Both the position numbers and the translations under genes were made by a program. 64,000 nt of DNA from Rhodomicrobium lacus (GTDB taxonomy: Bacteria; Pseudomonadota; Alphaproteobacteria; Rhizobiales; Rhodomicrobiaceae), in NCBI RefSeq assembly GCF_003992725.1, contig NZ_RZNF01000012.1:186001-250000 (forward strand), in the 5' to 3' direction. Below, piece by piece: positions 35,067 through 44,319 of the stretch. The notes under the pieces were generated by a model that was given only the letters and a program-made list of their open reading frames with translations, was not told where the DNA came from and did no database searches. Numbering within the stretch: the first letter of the stretch is position 1; each line of letters starts with the position of its first letter.

Positions 35067-38000
35067 CGCAATCCGCGAAGCCCGCCTCGCCGAGGCCAGT
35101 CGCAAGCAGCGGTCGGCCGCCGATCCTTTCGTTTCGGCTTGGGTGCGCGCGAATGCGGGAACCGGCAAAACGCACGTTCTCGTCCAGCGCATCCTGCGGC
35201 TTTGTCTCGCGGGCGCCGCGCCGCGCTCGATCCTTTGTCTGACCTTCACCAAGAACGCCGCCGCCGAGATGGAGGCGCGCGTGCTGAAGACGATGGGCGA
35301 ATGGGCCACCGCCGATGCGCCCACGCTGGATGCGGCACTTTCGGCGCTGCTCGACCGGCCGGCCGAAGCTGACGAGCTGGACGCCGCGCGCACGCTGTTC
35401 GCGACTGTGACGGATGCGCCGGGCGGCCTGCCGATCATGACCATTCACAGCTTCTGCGAACGCCTGCTGCGCCGCTTCAGCTTCGAGGCCAACGTGCCGC
35501 CGGGCTTCAGCGTGATGACGGAGGAGGAGGCGCGCGACGCGCTGGCGGCTGCGAAGGCGGAAGCCTTCTCCGGGGCGAAAACCGGCGCGATGCGCGATGC
35601 GCTCACCACCGCGGTCGCCCATGCCGCCGAGGACGAATTCGGTCGCGTGCTGCAGGAGATGCTCGGCCATCGTCGCACGATCCGCTATCTTTTGAGCGTC
35701 GGGCCGGAAGGGGACCGCATAGCGCCGGTGGAAGCGCGGCTTCGGCGTATCTTCGGACTTGCGGCGAACGAAACCGCAGCCGGTCTCACCGATCGCGCGG
35801 CGGAGGTGCTGAGCGATGACGCGATCCGCGAGATCGTCGCCGTTTTTGCCGAGGGGGGGAAGACCGAGGCCGAGATCGCCGCGAGTTTGCGTCTGGCGAT
35901 GGGCGCGCCGGACGCTGCATCCAGATGCGCCTGCATCAAAGTGGCGCTCGGGACGAAAAGCGGGGAGCCGAAAAAAAGGCTGGCCACCGCTCCGACCCAG
36001 CGCCGCGCGCCTGCCTTGTGCGAGCATCTTTCACGGGCTCAAGCCGTCTTCTTCGACCTCGACCGAAGGATCTGCGCCGCCAGGGTCGTCGCGGCGACGG
36101 CCGCGCTGTTTCGGCTCGCGGCGGCGATCTTCGATGCCTACGAGACCGAGAAGCGCGCGCTGGGCGCCGTGGATTTCGACGATCTCATCGAAAAGACGCT
36201 GGAGCTTCTCCGCCGCGACGACGCGGCTGAATGGGTGCTCTATCAGCTCGACGGCCGCATCGATCACGTCCTCGTCGACGAGGCGCAGGACACGAGCCCC
36301 GAGCAGTGGGCCATCGTCAACGCGCTGACCGCCGAGTTCTTCTCCGGCGAGAGCGCGCGCGCGAGCATGCCGACGTTGTTCGCGGTCGGCGACGAAAAGC
36401 AGTCGATCTACGGCTTTCAGGGCGCACGCCCGGAATTTCTGGCCGCTTTCGGCGAGGCTTACTCGGAGAAGGCGCGCATGACGCAGATGCCGTTCCGGAC
36501 CGTGGGCCTCGACCTCTCGTTCAGGACACTCGCGCCGGTGCTTTCGGCGGTCGACCTCGTTTCCGCGGCGCTGGGCGATGGCTTGAGCACCGCGCCCATG
36601 CCGCACATCGCCAATCGCGACGACGATGGGGGCCTTGTTGAGCTTTGGCAGCCCGAACGCGGCGCCCGGCAAGACAAGGGCGATGTCTGGACGCCGGAAG
36701 GAGACGCGGCGGCCACCGCCAAACCGGCGGAAGCGCTTGCGGCGCGGATCGCGGCGAAGGTGCGCGCCTGGCTCGACGGCGGCGCCGCGCTCGGCCGCGC
36801 GGGCCGCCCCATCGAGCCGGGCGACATCCTGATCCTCCTGAAGAAGCGGCAGCCAATGGCGAGCCTGCTTCAGGCCGCGCTGAAACGCGAGGGTGTGCCC
36901 GTAGCGGGCGCGGACAGGATGTCGCTCGTGGACGACCTCGCGGTGATGGACCTGCTCGCGCTTGGCGATGCGCTGCTCCAGCCGGAAGACGACCTGGCCC
37001 TCGCGGCTGTGCTGAAAGGTCCGCTGTTCGGATTTTCCGACGACGACCTGTTCGCGTTGCGCCATCCGCCCGGAGGCTCACTTTGGACCGCGCTTGGCGT
37101 AAGCGGCGAGGCTGGCTTAGGTGCCCGCTTCACCGAAGCAGCCACACGAATCGCTTTATGGCGCGATCTGGCACACAGTCTTTCCCCGTTCGATTTCTAC
37201 GCCCGCATCCTCGATCATCCGTTGCCTGCGGCGTCCGATCCTGGCGAGGGAAGCCGCTCAAGGAACGGCGGCGCGCGCATCGACGGCCTTGTCGACGGCC
37301 GCGTCGATGGCCGCTCGGTCTTCGGCGCAAGGCTCGGCGCGCAATGCTTCGATGCGATGGACGAGCTTTTGAACCTCGCTGAAAACTTCAGCGCGGCGGA
37401 GCGCGGAGGGCTCGCGGATTTCCTCTGTTTTGTGCGTCAGGGCGCGGCCGAGGTTAAGCGCGAGACGGATCAGGCGCCCCGGGAAGTGCGGATCATGACG
37501 GTTCACGGGGCAAAGGGCCTTGAGGCGCCGGTCGTCATCCTTGCCGATGCGTGCAGCACGAAGGCTGGACGGCAGCCACCCGTGCTGGCTCTTGAAGATC
37601 CCGCCGATGGCGTTCGCGTGCCCGTCTGGGCGATAAAGGGTTCGGGCGCGCTTTCGCCCGTCGCAAATGAAAAAAGCGAGCTTTCCGAAGCGTCGAGGCG
37701 AGAATCGGCGCGCCTTCTCTACGTAGCCATGACGCGAGCGCGCGACCGTCTCTGTATCGTGGGCACCCATACGGGCGAGACGCTGCCCGAAGGCTGCTGG
37801 TTCGACACGGTGAAGACGGCGCTTGAGCCGCACGCGGTCGATGGCGTCGACGATAGCGGCCGAGCGTTCTGGTGCTTCGGATCGGTATTGCCGGGCGTCG
37901 GCTTCGCCGGGCGAGACTTCGGCGGATCAAAGTTGACCGCCTTGCCCGACTGGGCTCGCAGGACGCCTTCCACGGGGCAGAGCCGCATGCTTCTCGCCGC

Positions 38001-38766
38001 GTCCGCGCTCGAAAGTGTTTGCGCCGCGCCGGGATCGCCTTCTGGCGATCCGTCCGCCAATTTTGATGGGGATGCTCTCGTTTCTCTCCCCGGCGCCTTC
38101 GCCGAGCCGGCGCTGGAACTCTTTGGATCGGAGTCGGCCACACCGCAAGACGCCATCCCGCGAGAGGTTGCACGGAACACCGGCCTTCTCGTTCACCGCC
38201 TTCTCGAAATCCTTCCCGGCCTGCCCGCAGATAGACGTTCCGAGGCTGGCCAGCTTATGGCGGCGGCGTTCCGCGACAGTCTTCCCGACAACCGCATCGA
38301 AGCCGCCCTGGCAAGTGTCGGGATGTTGCTTGCCATGCCCGGCCTTCGGCGATCCGGCGACCGGGTGCTCACGGAGGCCGGCATTGCCGTCGTGCTGCGA
38401 ACAGAAGAACGGCAAGCCGCAATCCTTGGACAGTGCGACCGCATCTCGTTCGGCGGGCGCGACGTCGAGCTTCTGGACTACAAATCGGGCGCGCCATCGG
38501 ACGGCAAGCAACTGCCTGCCGCTTACGTTGCGCAACTGACAGCCTATCGCCTGGCGCTCAGGCAGCTCTACCCCGCTGCGAACATCCGCGCGTCGCTTCT
38601 CAACACCCGCACCGCTTCGATCGTCGAAGCCGAGAAAAAGGCGCTCGATGCGTGTTTGGCGTCGTTGGCGCTTGGCGTGTCTCTGGGCGCGGATTGTGGC
38701 GACGCCCCCCGCATCCGCCGCCTTGGATCGACGGACATGGGCCCCTCGTTTGAAGACCGCAGTTGA
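35059..38766 (+). CDS. addA: double-strand break repair helicase AddA
   Basis: AddA is the UvrD-family motor and nuclease subunit of AddAB. The 1235-residue protein has Walker A (ANAGTGKTHVLVQRIL), motif Ia (CLTFTKNAAAEMEAR), motif II (HVLVDEAQDTSPEQW near residue 407), motif III (FAVGDEKQSIYGFQGA), the late MTVHGAKGLEAPVVIL and VAMTRARDRL, and a C-terminal nuclease with LLDYKSG near residue 1135. All helicase motifs are intact. The ATG at 35059 overlaps the addB stop. trxA, the usual downstream neighbour, is not present; a terminator follows and then the photosynthesis cluster. Confidence 0.95.
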   Translation: MTDAIREARLAEASRKQRSAADPFVSAWVRANAGTGKTHVLVQRILRLCLAGAAPRSILCLTFTKNAAAEMEARVLKTMGEWATADAPTLDAALSALLDRPAEADELDAARTLFATVTDAPGGLPIMTIHSFCERLLRRFSFEANVPPGFSVMTEEEARDALAAAKAEAFSGAKTGAMRDALTTAVAHAAEDEFGRVLQEMLGHRRTIRYLLSVGPEGDRIAPVEARLRRIFGLAANETAAGLTDRAAEVLSDDAIREIVAVFAEGGKTEAEIAASLRLAMGAPDAASRCACIKVALGTKSGEPKKRLATAPTQRRAPALCEHLSRAQAVFFDLDRRICAARVVAATAALFRLAAAIFDAYETEKRALGAVDFDDLIEKTLELLRRDDAAEWVLYQLDGRIDHVLVDEAQDTSPEQWAIVNALTAEFFSGESARASMPTLFAVGDEKQSIYGFQGARPEFLAAFGEAYSEKARMTQMPFRTVGLDLSFRTLAPVLSAVDLVSAALGDGLSTAPMPHIANRDDDGGLVELWQPERGARQDKGDVWTPEGDAAATAKPAEALAARIAAKVRAWLDGGAALGRAGRPIEPGDILILLKKRQPMASLLQAALKREGVPVAGADRMSLVDDLAVMDLLALGDALLQPEDDLALAAVLKGPLFGFSDDDLFALRHPPGGSLWTALGVSGEAGLGARFTEAATRIALWRDLAHSLSPFDFYARILDHPLPAASDPGEGSRSRNGGARIDGLVDGRVDGRSVFGARLGAQCFDAMDELLNLAENFSAAERGGLADFLCFVRQGAAEVKRETDQAPREVRIMTVHGAKGLEAPVVILADACSTKAGRQPPVLALEDPADGVRVPVWAIKGSGALSPVANEKSELSEASRRESARLLYVAMTRARDRLCIVGTHTGETLPEGCWFDTVKTALEPHAVDGVDDSGRAFWCFGSVLPGVGFAGRDFGGSKLTALPDWARRTPSTGQSRMLLAASALESVCAAPGSPSGDPSANFDGDALVSLPGAFAEPALELFGSESATPQDAIPREVARNTGLLVHRLLEILPGLPADRRSEAGQLMAAAFRDSLPDNRIEAALASVGMLLAMPGLRRSGDRVLTEAGIAVVLRTEERQAAILGQCDRISFGGRDVELLDYKSGAPSDGKQLPAAYVAQLTAYRLALRQLYPAANIRASLLNTRTASIVEAEKKALDACLASLALGVSLGADCGDAPRIRRLGSTDMGPSFEDRS

Positions 38767-38780
38767 GTCTTCCCGCAGCG

Positions 38781-38806
38781 CGCCCGACAGAAAGTTCGGG
38801 CGTTTT
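38781..38806 (+). terminator. terminator after addA
   Basis: A seven-base-pair stem, CGCCCGA / TCGGGCG, with an eight-base loop is followed by TTTT, 14 bases downstream of the addA stop. Confidence 0.75.
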
Positions 38807-38985
38807 CCAACTTTCGGAAACGCAAGAAGGTTGAGGCGTCCGTTCGGATCGCGATGGTCGCGGGGCGGTCGGGCGGCCACGTCATCCCGAATAAGCCGGA
38901 CAATGCGCGAAGGCCGATGAATGCGACGCGGCCCGAACGGACACTGCCTCAGGGCGCACTGGCCTCTCGACCGGGCGCGAAAAAC

Positions 38986-39012
38986 AAAAACCCCCGCCGG
39001 AGCGAGGGTTTC
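38986..39012 (-). terminator. second terminator-like hairpin behind pufC
   Basis: On the minus strand AAACCC and GGGTTT arms enclose a GC-rich 12-15-base loop region and run into a T-rich tract. It lies just beyond the main pufC terminator and could act as a back-up. Confidence 0.5.
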
Positions 39013-39030
39013 TGTTCTTGAGCAATGGCA

Positions 39031-39060
39031 AAAAGATGCCGGCGGCAAGCGCCGGCATCT
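39031..39060 (-). terminator. main terminator of the puf operon
   Basis: An 11-base-pair stem (AGATGCCGGCG / CGCCGGCATCT, read on either strand) with a five-base loop is followed on the minus strand by TTTT. It begins ten bases beyond the pufC stop. Confidence 0.85.
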
Positions 39061-39069
39061 GTCTTTGAG

Positions 39070-40134
39070 TTACTGCGTCTTCACCGCACCGGAGGGACCC
39101 GCGAGCACGGGATAATCCTTCAGCTGGCTCACACCACGGAGAGGCTTGAAAGCACCCTGGTGGCAGGTCGAGCAGTTCGCCTTGGCGATGTCGCCAGCCG
39201 GGCCCTTGCGGCCTGGGACGTTCGCGTAAAGCGGCGTCAGCGGATTGATGTAGTTGTTGTTGATGTCCCGAACCAGACGAATGCCATACCAGGCAGTCAC
39301 ACGCTGCGGGGAGCTCGCTCCCCAGGATGCGAAGTCCTGAGTATTGTGGCAGTACGTGCAGTTCACGCCGAGCGCCTTCGAGAAGGAAATCATCAGCGCG
39401 TAGGTCCATTCCGCCTGCTTGAGCGACTGGCGGTTCGTCGTCGGCAGGGCGGTCGGACCCGTGACGCGGATCTGCTCGCTCTTCACGAGGAAGGGCGTGA
39501 ACGGATCGAACGGCAGCGATGTCAGGCCGACGGCCGGAGAGCGCTGGTTCTGGCCGGCGAGATTGCCGAGCAGAGCCTTCGAGAACCGAGGTTCGACCGG
39601 GGTATACCAGACGTTCTTCGGGACCGGATTGCCGCGGTGGCAGGTGTAGCAGGTGACGCCCTGTCCCTTGATAGCAACGTGAGACTTCCATTTCGCGTTG
39701 ATATCCTGGGTCATCTGGATCATGCGGCGAGAAACGATCTTGGTGTAGACGTTCTCGTCAGCAAAATCCGCTTCGTTGTGGCAGTACGCGCAGCCCTGCT
39801 CCGGCGCCACCCACTTGGTGATCGCCGTCATGAACCGCAGGAACTCGTTCGAGTCGAGATCGCCGAGAACCTTGACGTTCTGATACACGGCCGAAGCCTT
39901 CGTGCCAGCCGGATCGATTTTCTCTTCCGGCTCGGGGACAGCATGCAGCGCCTTCTGCTTCGGGCTGTCGATATCGCGGGAGTTGACGATGTGCACCAAG
40001 CCCGTACCGCGATACCCCCACTGCAGCCATTCAACGGTAGGACGCTGCAGCGTGTAATAGGCAAAGACAACCAGGAAGACCGCCAGTGCCGCGCCCGCAA
40101 GGGCAAGGGTCAGGATTCGTTGCTTGTAACTCAT
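39070..40134 (-). CDS. pufC: photosynthetic reaction centre tetraheme cytochrome c subunit
   Basis: PufC docks on the periplasmic face of the reaction centre and re-reduces the special pair. The 354-residue protein has four CxxCH heme sites at residues 115-119, 162-166, 259-263 and 321-325. Methionines in [17 protein letters not shown] and [12 protein letters not shown] fit the axial ligands of hemes 1-3. The N terminus has a hydrophobic segment (about residues 8-27) but no lipobox cysteine, so it is probably held by an uncleaved helix instead of a diacylglycerol anchor. The ATG overlaps the pufM stop by four bases (ATGA). It is the last gene of the superoperon. Confidence 0.97.
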   Translation of the reverse strand: MSYKQRILTLALAGAALAVFLVVFAYYTLQRPTVEWLQWGYRGTGLVHIVNSRDIDSPKQKALHAVPEPEEKIDPAGTKASAVYQNVKVLGDLDSNEFLRFMTAITKWVAPEQGCAYCHNEADFADENVYTKIVSRRMIQMTQDINAKWKSHVAIKGQGVTCYTCHRGNPVPKNVWYTPVEPRFSKALLGNLAGQNQRSPAVGLTSLPFDPFTPFLVKSEQIRVTGPTALPTTNRQSLKQAEWTYALMISFSKALGVNCTYCHNTQDFASWGASSPQRVTAWYGIRLVRDINNNYINPLTPLYANVPGRKGPAGDIAKANCSTCHQGAFKPLRGVSQLKDYPVLAGPSGAVKTQ

Positions 40135-41108
40135 TTGGGAGCTCCCGGAAGAAGGGCCGGGTCAACGACGACGGGCAGAGTCTCGGGATAAACGGGCACG
40201 ATACCGTGCTTGATGCCCCAGAGGTACCAGTTATCGACGACAGTTCCGGTCAGAAGGATACCGATAGCGCCAGTGGCCGGGCAGAGAACCGCAAACCACC
40301 AAGCCCAGCGATGGATCGATTCCATGGACGCATTGAAGCCCATGGTCCAGCGCCAGAAGAGACCTGCGCGCTCAAGCGCGGTGCCGCGATCGGTCGACTG
40401 TTCGATTTCGCGCTCACCGCCGAAACGGCTGACCGCGAGGATCGTGGCGCCGTGCATCCCGAAGAGAAGCGCGGAACCGTAAAGGAAGGCGATCGAGAGC
40501 ATGTGGAACGGGTTGTAGTACAGGTTCCCGTAGCGGATCGAAAACGCCGTTGTCCAATCGAGATGCGGGAAAATGCCGAACGGAACCGCTTCACCCCAGG
40601 TGCCCATGAGGACGGGGCGGAAAAGACCGAGCGACAGCATCAGGAAGATCGCGGAAGCGAAAGCCCAGGCGATGTGCGTGCCCATGCCGAGCTGACGGGC
40701 GCGGAGGTAAGTACGAGCCCACCACAAGAGCACCGAAGCCGTCATGAAGAAGCCGGCCCAGAGCCACCAGCCGCCTTGATTCAACGGCGGGATTTTAAGC
40801 CCGTTCTCCGGTGCCGGCGGCTCAAGGGCGAGCCAAGGAAGCTGCTTCACGAACTGCGCGGGGCTCCAATCCACCGAGGCGGCCATGTTGAGACCGATGA
40901 TCTCGATGGCGATGAACCCGAAGATGATCGAAGCGACGCCGGTCAAGCCGAGATAGATGGGGCCGATCTGCGCGTCACCGATGATGCCGAGCAGATAGAC
41001 GTGGAACGGTTTGCCGGTGCGGCCATACTGGTCGCGATAGAGGGGCACGCCCAGATGGGCCGGTCCCTTAACTTGAACTTGCGTAAAGATATTTTGATAT
41101 TCGGCCAT
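40131..41108 (-). CDS. pufM: photosynthetic reaction centre subunit M
   Basis: PufM forms, with PufL, the five-helix core that binds bacteriochlorophylls, bacteriopheophytins, quinones and the non-haem iron. The 325-residue protein has the expected helices, [22 protein letters not shown] (bacteriochlorophyll and iron-ligand histidines) and [13 protein letters not shown]. The ATG at 41108 is 14 bases after the pufL stop and follows a G-rich ribosome binding site (GGGGGGGA). The C-terminal [13 protein letters not shown] is of the extended type found in species with PufC. It overlaps pufC by four bases. Confidence 0.98.
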   Translation of the reverse strand: MAEYQNIFTQVQVKGPAHLGVPLYRDQYGRTGKPFHVYLLGIIGDAQIGPIYLGLTGVASIIFGFIAIEIIGLNMAASVDWSPAQFVKQLPWLALEPPAPENGLKIPPLNQGGWWLWAGFFMTASVLLWWARTYLRARQLGMGTHIAWAFASAIFLMLSLGLFRPVLMGTWGEAVPFGIFPHLDWTTAFSIRYGNLYYNPFHMLSIAFLYGSALLFGMHGATILAVSRFGGEREIEQSTDRGTALERAGLFWRWTMGFNASMESIHRWAWWFAVLCPATGAIGILLTGTVVDNWYLWGIKHGIVPVYPETLPVVVDPALLPGAPK

Positions 41109-41122
41109 GGTATGTTCCCCCC

Positions 41123-41947
41123 CTAGCGCCAGACTGGGATGTTGAACCACCAGTTCCACCACTCGGGCCAACCCTTGGTCCAGAAGGGTCCGCTCAGCAG
41201 GATGCAGAGGGCGCTAAAGAGAACCGCCATGATCGCTGTGAAAACACCGAGTCTATGAATGCCGATGGTGCCGACGGAATAACCCAGAAGATCGCGTGTG
41301 AAGGCGTTCTCGTGCTCGGGGGTCTTCACGACATCGCGGTCACCGGGATTGAGGGCCGAGAGAATGAGACCGCCGTGCATCGCGAGTAGGAGCGCCGTCA
41401 GGAAGAAGAACGAAATCGCGAGCATGTGGGCAGGGTTGTAGTGGAAGTGCAGATATTGATATCCGGTGTTGGATACCCAATCTAGGTGACTGAGGATGCC
41501 ATAGGGAAAGCCAAAGCCCCAGGCGCCCAGGAGAACCGGACGGATGACGACAAGGGTGAGATACGCAAAGATCGCGACGCTGAAGACGATCGGCACGTGA
41601 TACCCGATGCCCAGCTTGCGGCAGATTTCAACCTCGCGCAGCGCCCATGAGATGAACGCGCCGGTGGCACAGATCGTGATGAGCTGCCACAGACCGCCCT
41701 TTGCAAGGGGAGCCACACCCAAACCGTAACTGAGGTCTGGAGGAGCGATGTTGATTTTCCAGATATTGAGAGTATGCCCTTGGGCAGCCCCCCAAACGAT
41801 CAAAGCCGTTCCAAGGATAGCAAAGAACAGCGTGGTGACCCCGAAAAATCCGACATAGAATGGGCCCACCCAGAAGTCGAAAAGGTCGCCCCCTACGAGG
41901 GTGCCACCTCGAACACGGTATTTTTTTTCATAACTGAGCAATGCCAT
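41123..41947 (-). CDS. pufL: photosynthetic reaction centre subunit L
   Basis: PufL is the second core subunit of the type-2 reaction centre. The 274-residue protein starts [20 protein letters not shown], has five membrane helices, [26 protein letters not shown] with the bacteriochlorophyll and iron ligands, and [11 protein letters not shown] with the last iron histidine. Its length is standard. A strong ribosome binding site (GGAGG) lies six bases upstream and can pair with CCTCC just before it. A larger hairpin separates the gene from pufA. Confidence 0.98.
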   Translation of the reverse strand: MALLSYEKKYRVRGGTLVGGDLFDFWVGPFYVGFFGVTTLFFAILGTALIVWGAAQGHTLNIWKINIAPPDLSYGLGVAPLAKGGLWQLITICATGAFISWALREVEICRKLGIGYHVPIVFSVAIFAYLTLVVIRPVLLGAWGFGFPYGILSHLDWVSNTGYQYLHFHYNPAHMLAISFFFLTALLLAMHGGLILSALNPGDRDVVKTPEHENAFTRDLLGYSVGTIGIHRLGVFTAIMAVLFSALCILLSGPFWTKGWPEWWNWWFNIPVWR

Positions 41948-41953
41948 CGCTCA

Positions 41954-41968
41954 CCTCCAATTAGGAGG
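41954..41968 (-). promoter_or_regulatory. ribosome binding site of pufL inside a small hairpin
   Basis: On the minus strand CCTCC, a five-base TAATT loop and GGAGG form a perfect five-base-pair stem. GGAGG is the pufL Shine-Dalgarno sequence, six bases before the ATG, so the stem could limit ribosome access. The pairing is seen directly; an effect on translation is inferred. Confidence 0.55.
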
Positions 41969-42009
41969 CGAGCCGCCGCTCGACCTCCCTTTGAAAAAGT
42001 CCCAAGAAA

Positions 42010-42038
42010 GCGGATGAGGCGCGACTATCCTCATCCGC
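42010..42038 (-). promoter_or_regulatory. pufA-pufL intercistronic hairpin
   Basis: A perfect 10-base-pair stem (GCGGATGAGG / CCTCATCCGC) with a nine-base loop lies between pufA and pufL. In Rhodobacter, hairpins at this place protect the pufBA segment from 3' decay and give more LH1 than reaction centre mRNA. The same role is likely here. It has no T run, so it is not a simple terminator. Confidence 0.8.
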
Positions 42039-42060
42039 CATTCTGTGTGGTCCCAACCGC

Positions 42061-42237
42061 TCAGCGAGCCGGAAGGGCGGAGTTCTGAGCAGCCGCAGCC
42101 GGAGCGGGAGTGTCGATCCAGTTGTAGCGGGTGGTGCTGAGGAGGATGAAGTGGATCAGGAGACCCAGGACAACCAGGAACGCGAACAGCGCGACCAGAA
42201 CCCGGCGGGGATCAAAAAGAAGCCAAATGCGCCACAT
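42061..42237 (-). CDS. pufA: light-harvesting complex 1 alpha subunit
   Basis: The 58-residue protein [18 protein letters not shown]... has one membrane helix with the bacteriochlorophyll-ligand histidine in [17 protein letters not shown], the most typical LH1-alpha signature. The C terminus is Ala/Pro rich and ends NSALPAR. It starts 19 bases after the pufB stop and is preceded by AAGGAGA. PufA and PufB pairs form the antenna ring around the reaction centre in the intracytoplasmic membrane. Confidence 0.97.
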   Translation of the reverse strand: MWRIWLLFDPRRVLVALFAFLVVLGLLIHFILLSTTRYNWIDTPAPAAAAQNSALPAR

Positions 42238-42256
42238 GTGATTTTCTCCTTATGAA

Positions 42257-42475
42257 TTAGGCGAGATACTGGACGATGGTCAGGGCCGCGGTCTGCACGC
42301 CGTCGCCGAGGTCGGCGAGCGGGCGAGCCCAAGGACGCCAGTTCCAAGCAAGAACGTGAGCGATGATCGCAACGATGCTGAAGCCGATGAAGCTAGCAAC
42401 AAAGATGCTGTGAAATTCCTTCGCCTCGCCTTCGGTCAGCCCGGTGAGCGAGACATCCCTTTCTTCTTGAGCCAT
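42257..42475 (-). CDS. pufB: light-harvesting complex 1 beta subunit
   Basis: The 72-residue protein has a polar N terminus ([22 protein letters not shown] with the first conserved His) and one membrane helix ending [14 protein letters not shown], where His is the bacteriochlorophyll ligand and WRPW the LH1-beta hallmark. It is followed by a 17-residue C-terminal extension longer than in most LH1-beta chains. A GGAG lies nine bases before the ATG. It is the first structural gene of the puf operon after pufQ. Confidence 0.97.
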   Translation of the reverse strand: MAQEERDVSLTGLTEGEAKEFHSIFVASFIGFSIVAIIAHVLAWNWRPWARPLADLGDGVQTAALTIVQYLA

Positions 42476-42538
42476 AAGCTTGATCTCCGCTAAAGTGGAC
42501 TCTTGCAGTTACCGCGCATTGCCCTCGCGGCCGGGTCG

Positions 42539-42584
42539 CCATGGCGTTCTCCGCCATGGAGTTCTTGTTGCCCGAATTCCGGGC
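42539..42584 (-). promoter_or_regulatory. two hairpins in the pufQ-pufB gap
   Basis: A stem CCATGGCG / CGCCATGG with a five-base loop (42539-42559) is followed by GCCCG / CGGGC (42570-42584). Both lie in the 120 bases between pufQ and pufB. Stem-loops here are positioned to act as 5' stabilisers or processing sites of the pufBA message; no T run follows, so transcription can continue. Confidence 0.5.
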
Positions 42585-42595
42585 GAAACCTTTTC

Positions 42596-42871
42596 CTATC
42601 GCATGAAAGCGAATGGAATACACGTATTGGCAGCCGCGCGGGCTTCAGCGAAGACGGATTTCCGCCGCGCGGCACCGCGTCGCGGGGAAACTGCACGCTT
42701 CACCAGCCCTGCCGCCAGAAAAAGCGGAAAAGTGGCGATAAACATCAGCCGAAACTCCTGCGCCTCCCGCGCCCGGATGCGGGCGTGCGTATGGCAGCCT
42801 TGAGCGGTCAGGGAAGACACGGTCTTCGTATCCTTCTCAGTCTTGCCCGATTCGAGATCCGCAGCCGTCAT
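42596..42871 (-). CDS. pufQ: PufQ-like bacteriochlorophyll-synthesis-associated protein
   Basis: The 91-residue protein overlaps the bchZ stop by four bases (ATGA) and precedes pufB, exactly the pufQ position. Its core [21 protein letters not shown] is the single membrane segment with basic end typical of PufQ, which promotes bacteriochlorophyll production, perhaps as a pigment or tetrapyrrole carrier. The flanks are poorly conserved; the basic C-terminal part with CIPFAFMR is unusual. Identification is mainly by position and the membrane motif. Confidence 0.82.
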   Translation of the reverse strand: MTAADLESGKTEKDTKTVSSLTAQGCHTHARIRAREAQEFRLMFIATFPLFLAAGLVKRAVSPRRGAARRKSVFAEARAAANTCIPFAFMR

Positions 42872-44319
42872 GCGGCCCTCCCATCGACAGCCAGTGCGCT
42901 CGTCTGGCCGAGGCGCGCCACTGTAACCCTCACTTCCCCCGCATCGCGCGCGGATTTCTCCGCTGCGTCCCTCAGCCGCTTTGCCGCCGAGATACGAACG
43001 AGCACCGGCTGCGCTTCGACGATTTCGTCGAAAAGTGCCTTGGCGTCCTCGTCCCAGGGGAGCTGGCGCACCAGGCGAGAAGGCGTCGCCTCGATCCGGT
43101 CCAGATCTTTCCCCAAGGGCAGAATATTGAAAAGTGCGTCGAACAATGCGTTGCAGACTTCCTGCACGAGGTAGGTAGCGCCAGCGTAGCCCATAAAGGG
43201 CGTTCCTGTATGGCGGCGAATGATCGCGCCCGGAAAAGAAGCGGGGATATACATCGAACGTCCGCCCGCTTCGGCCAGATACATGCGTTCGTTATACGAG
43301 CCGAACAGCACCAGCGGCGGCTTTTCGCGGATCAGTCGGCGCACTTCGTCGTTGTCGGTCTTCGCTCCCGTGCGCCGGGATACTGCGAAAGTACAAGGCA
43401 GACCCAGTTCATCCTCTAGGAAATGGCGGACGCCGCGCGCATATGTCTCGTTCGCAACGATGGCGAAGCTTGCCGTTCCGAAGAAGTCCTGCGTCACCGA
43501 CCGCCAGAGATCCCAGAGCGGCTTGATGGTCGTCTGCTTCTCCCGCTCGATGAACGGTTCAGGATCGAGGCCGAGCGTCTCGCCGAGCGCGCGCAGGAAC
43601 TTCGTCGTCGAGTGCAGCCCGATCGGCGCCTGCAGATAGGGCTTGTCGAGCGCCTCGCACAAGAGGCGGCCAAATTCGCGATAAAGGCAGATATTCGCAT
43701 CGGCGTCGGCGAGGCGCGGAACGTCGTTGAGGTGCGTCCCCTGCGGGAAGACGAGGTTGACCTCGGCGCCGATCCCTTCCACCAGGCGGCGGATCTCGGC
43801 GAGGTCGGACGGCGTATTGAAGACGCCGTAGCTCGGCCCGATGATGTTCACGCTCGGCTTGGAGTCGGCCGCCTTCGGCCTCGCCTTGGCCTTCTTCTTG
43901 ACGCCGTATTCCTTCCAGAGCCAGACGAGCGCACGGTCGGCGCTCTGCCACTGGTCTTCGTCGATCGTGCGCGGAAGGAAGCGCTGGATGTTCATGCCCT
44001 CGGGCGTGACACCGCCGCCGATCATCTCCGCGATGGAGCCCGTGACGACGACGCTCGGCATCCTGGGATCGAGAACCTTGTGGGCGCGTCTCATGGCGCC
44101 CTCGGTCCCGGTCTTGCCGAGTTCTTCCTCGGAAAGCCCCGTGACGACGATGGGAAGCTCGTGCGGGGGCAGCGCGTTGGTGTAATGCAGCACCGCCGTC
44201 ACCGGCAGGTTTTCGCAGCCCACGGGGCCGTCGATGATGACCTGAAGCCCTTTGACGGCCGTGAAGACGTAAACCGCGCCCCAATAGCCGCCAGCCCTGT
44301 CGAGATCGGCGATCAGCAT
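42868..44319 (-). CDS. bchZ: chlorophyllide a reductase subunit Z
   Basis: BchZ pairs with BchY in the catalytic part of chlorophyllide a oxidoreductase (COR), which reduces ring B to the bacteriochlorin. The 483-residue, nitrogenase-like protein has the cluster/substrate regions around [37 protein letters not shown] and [14 protein letters not shown]. Near the C terminus [16 protein letters not shown] and the [15 protein letters not shown] motif, shared with BchB/BchZ, can be seen. It overlaps bchY by seven bases and pufQ by four. Confidence 0.97.
   Translation of the reverse strand: MLIADLDRAGGYWGAVYVFTAVKGLQVIIDGPVGCENLPVTAVLHYTNALPPHELPIVVTGLSEEELGKTGTEGAMRRAHKVLDPRMPSVVVTGSIAEMIGGGVTPEGMNIQRFLPRTIDEDQWQSADRALVWLWKEYGVKKKAKARPKAADSKPSVNIIGPSYGVFNTPSDLAEIRRLVEGIGAEVNLVFPQGTHLNDVPRLADADANICLYREFGRLLCEALDKPYLQAPIGLHSTTKFLRALGETLGLDPEPFIEREKQTTIKPLWDLWRSVTQDFFGTASFAIVANETYARGVRHFLEDELGLPCTFAVSRRTGAKTDNDEVRRLIREKPPLVLFGSYNERMYLAEAGGRSMYIPASFPGAIIRRHTGTPFMGYAGATYLVQEVCNALFDALFNILPLGKDLDRIEATPSRLVRQLPWDEDAKALFDEIVEAQPVLVRISAAKRLRDAAEKSARDAGEVRVTVARLGQTSALAVDGRAA

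Larger units (their letters stand above)
38767..39030. other. intergenic junction between addA and the photosynthesis cluster
   Basis: About 300 bases separate the addA stop from the pufC stop. They contain the addA terminator on the left and two terminator-like hairpins read from pufC on the right. No open frame with coding character is seen. Confidence 0.6.
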
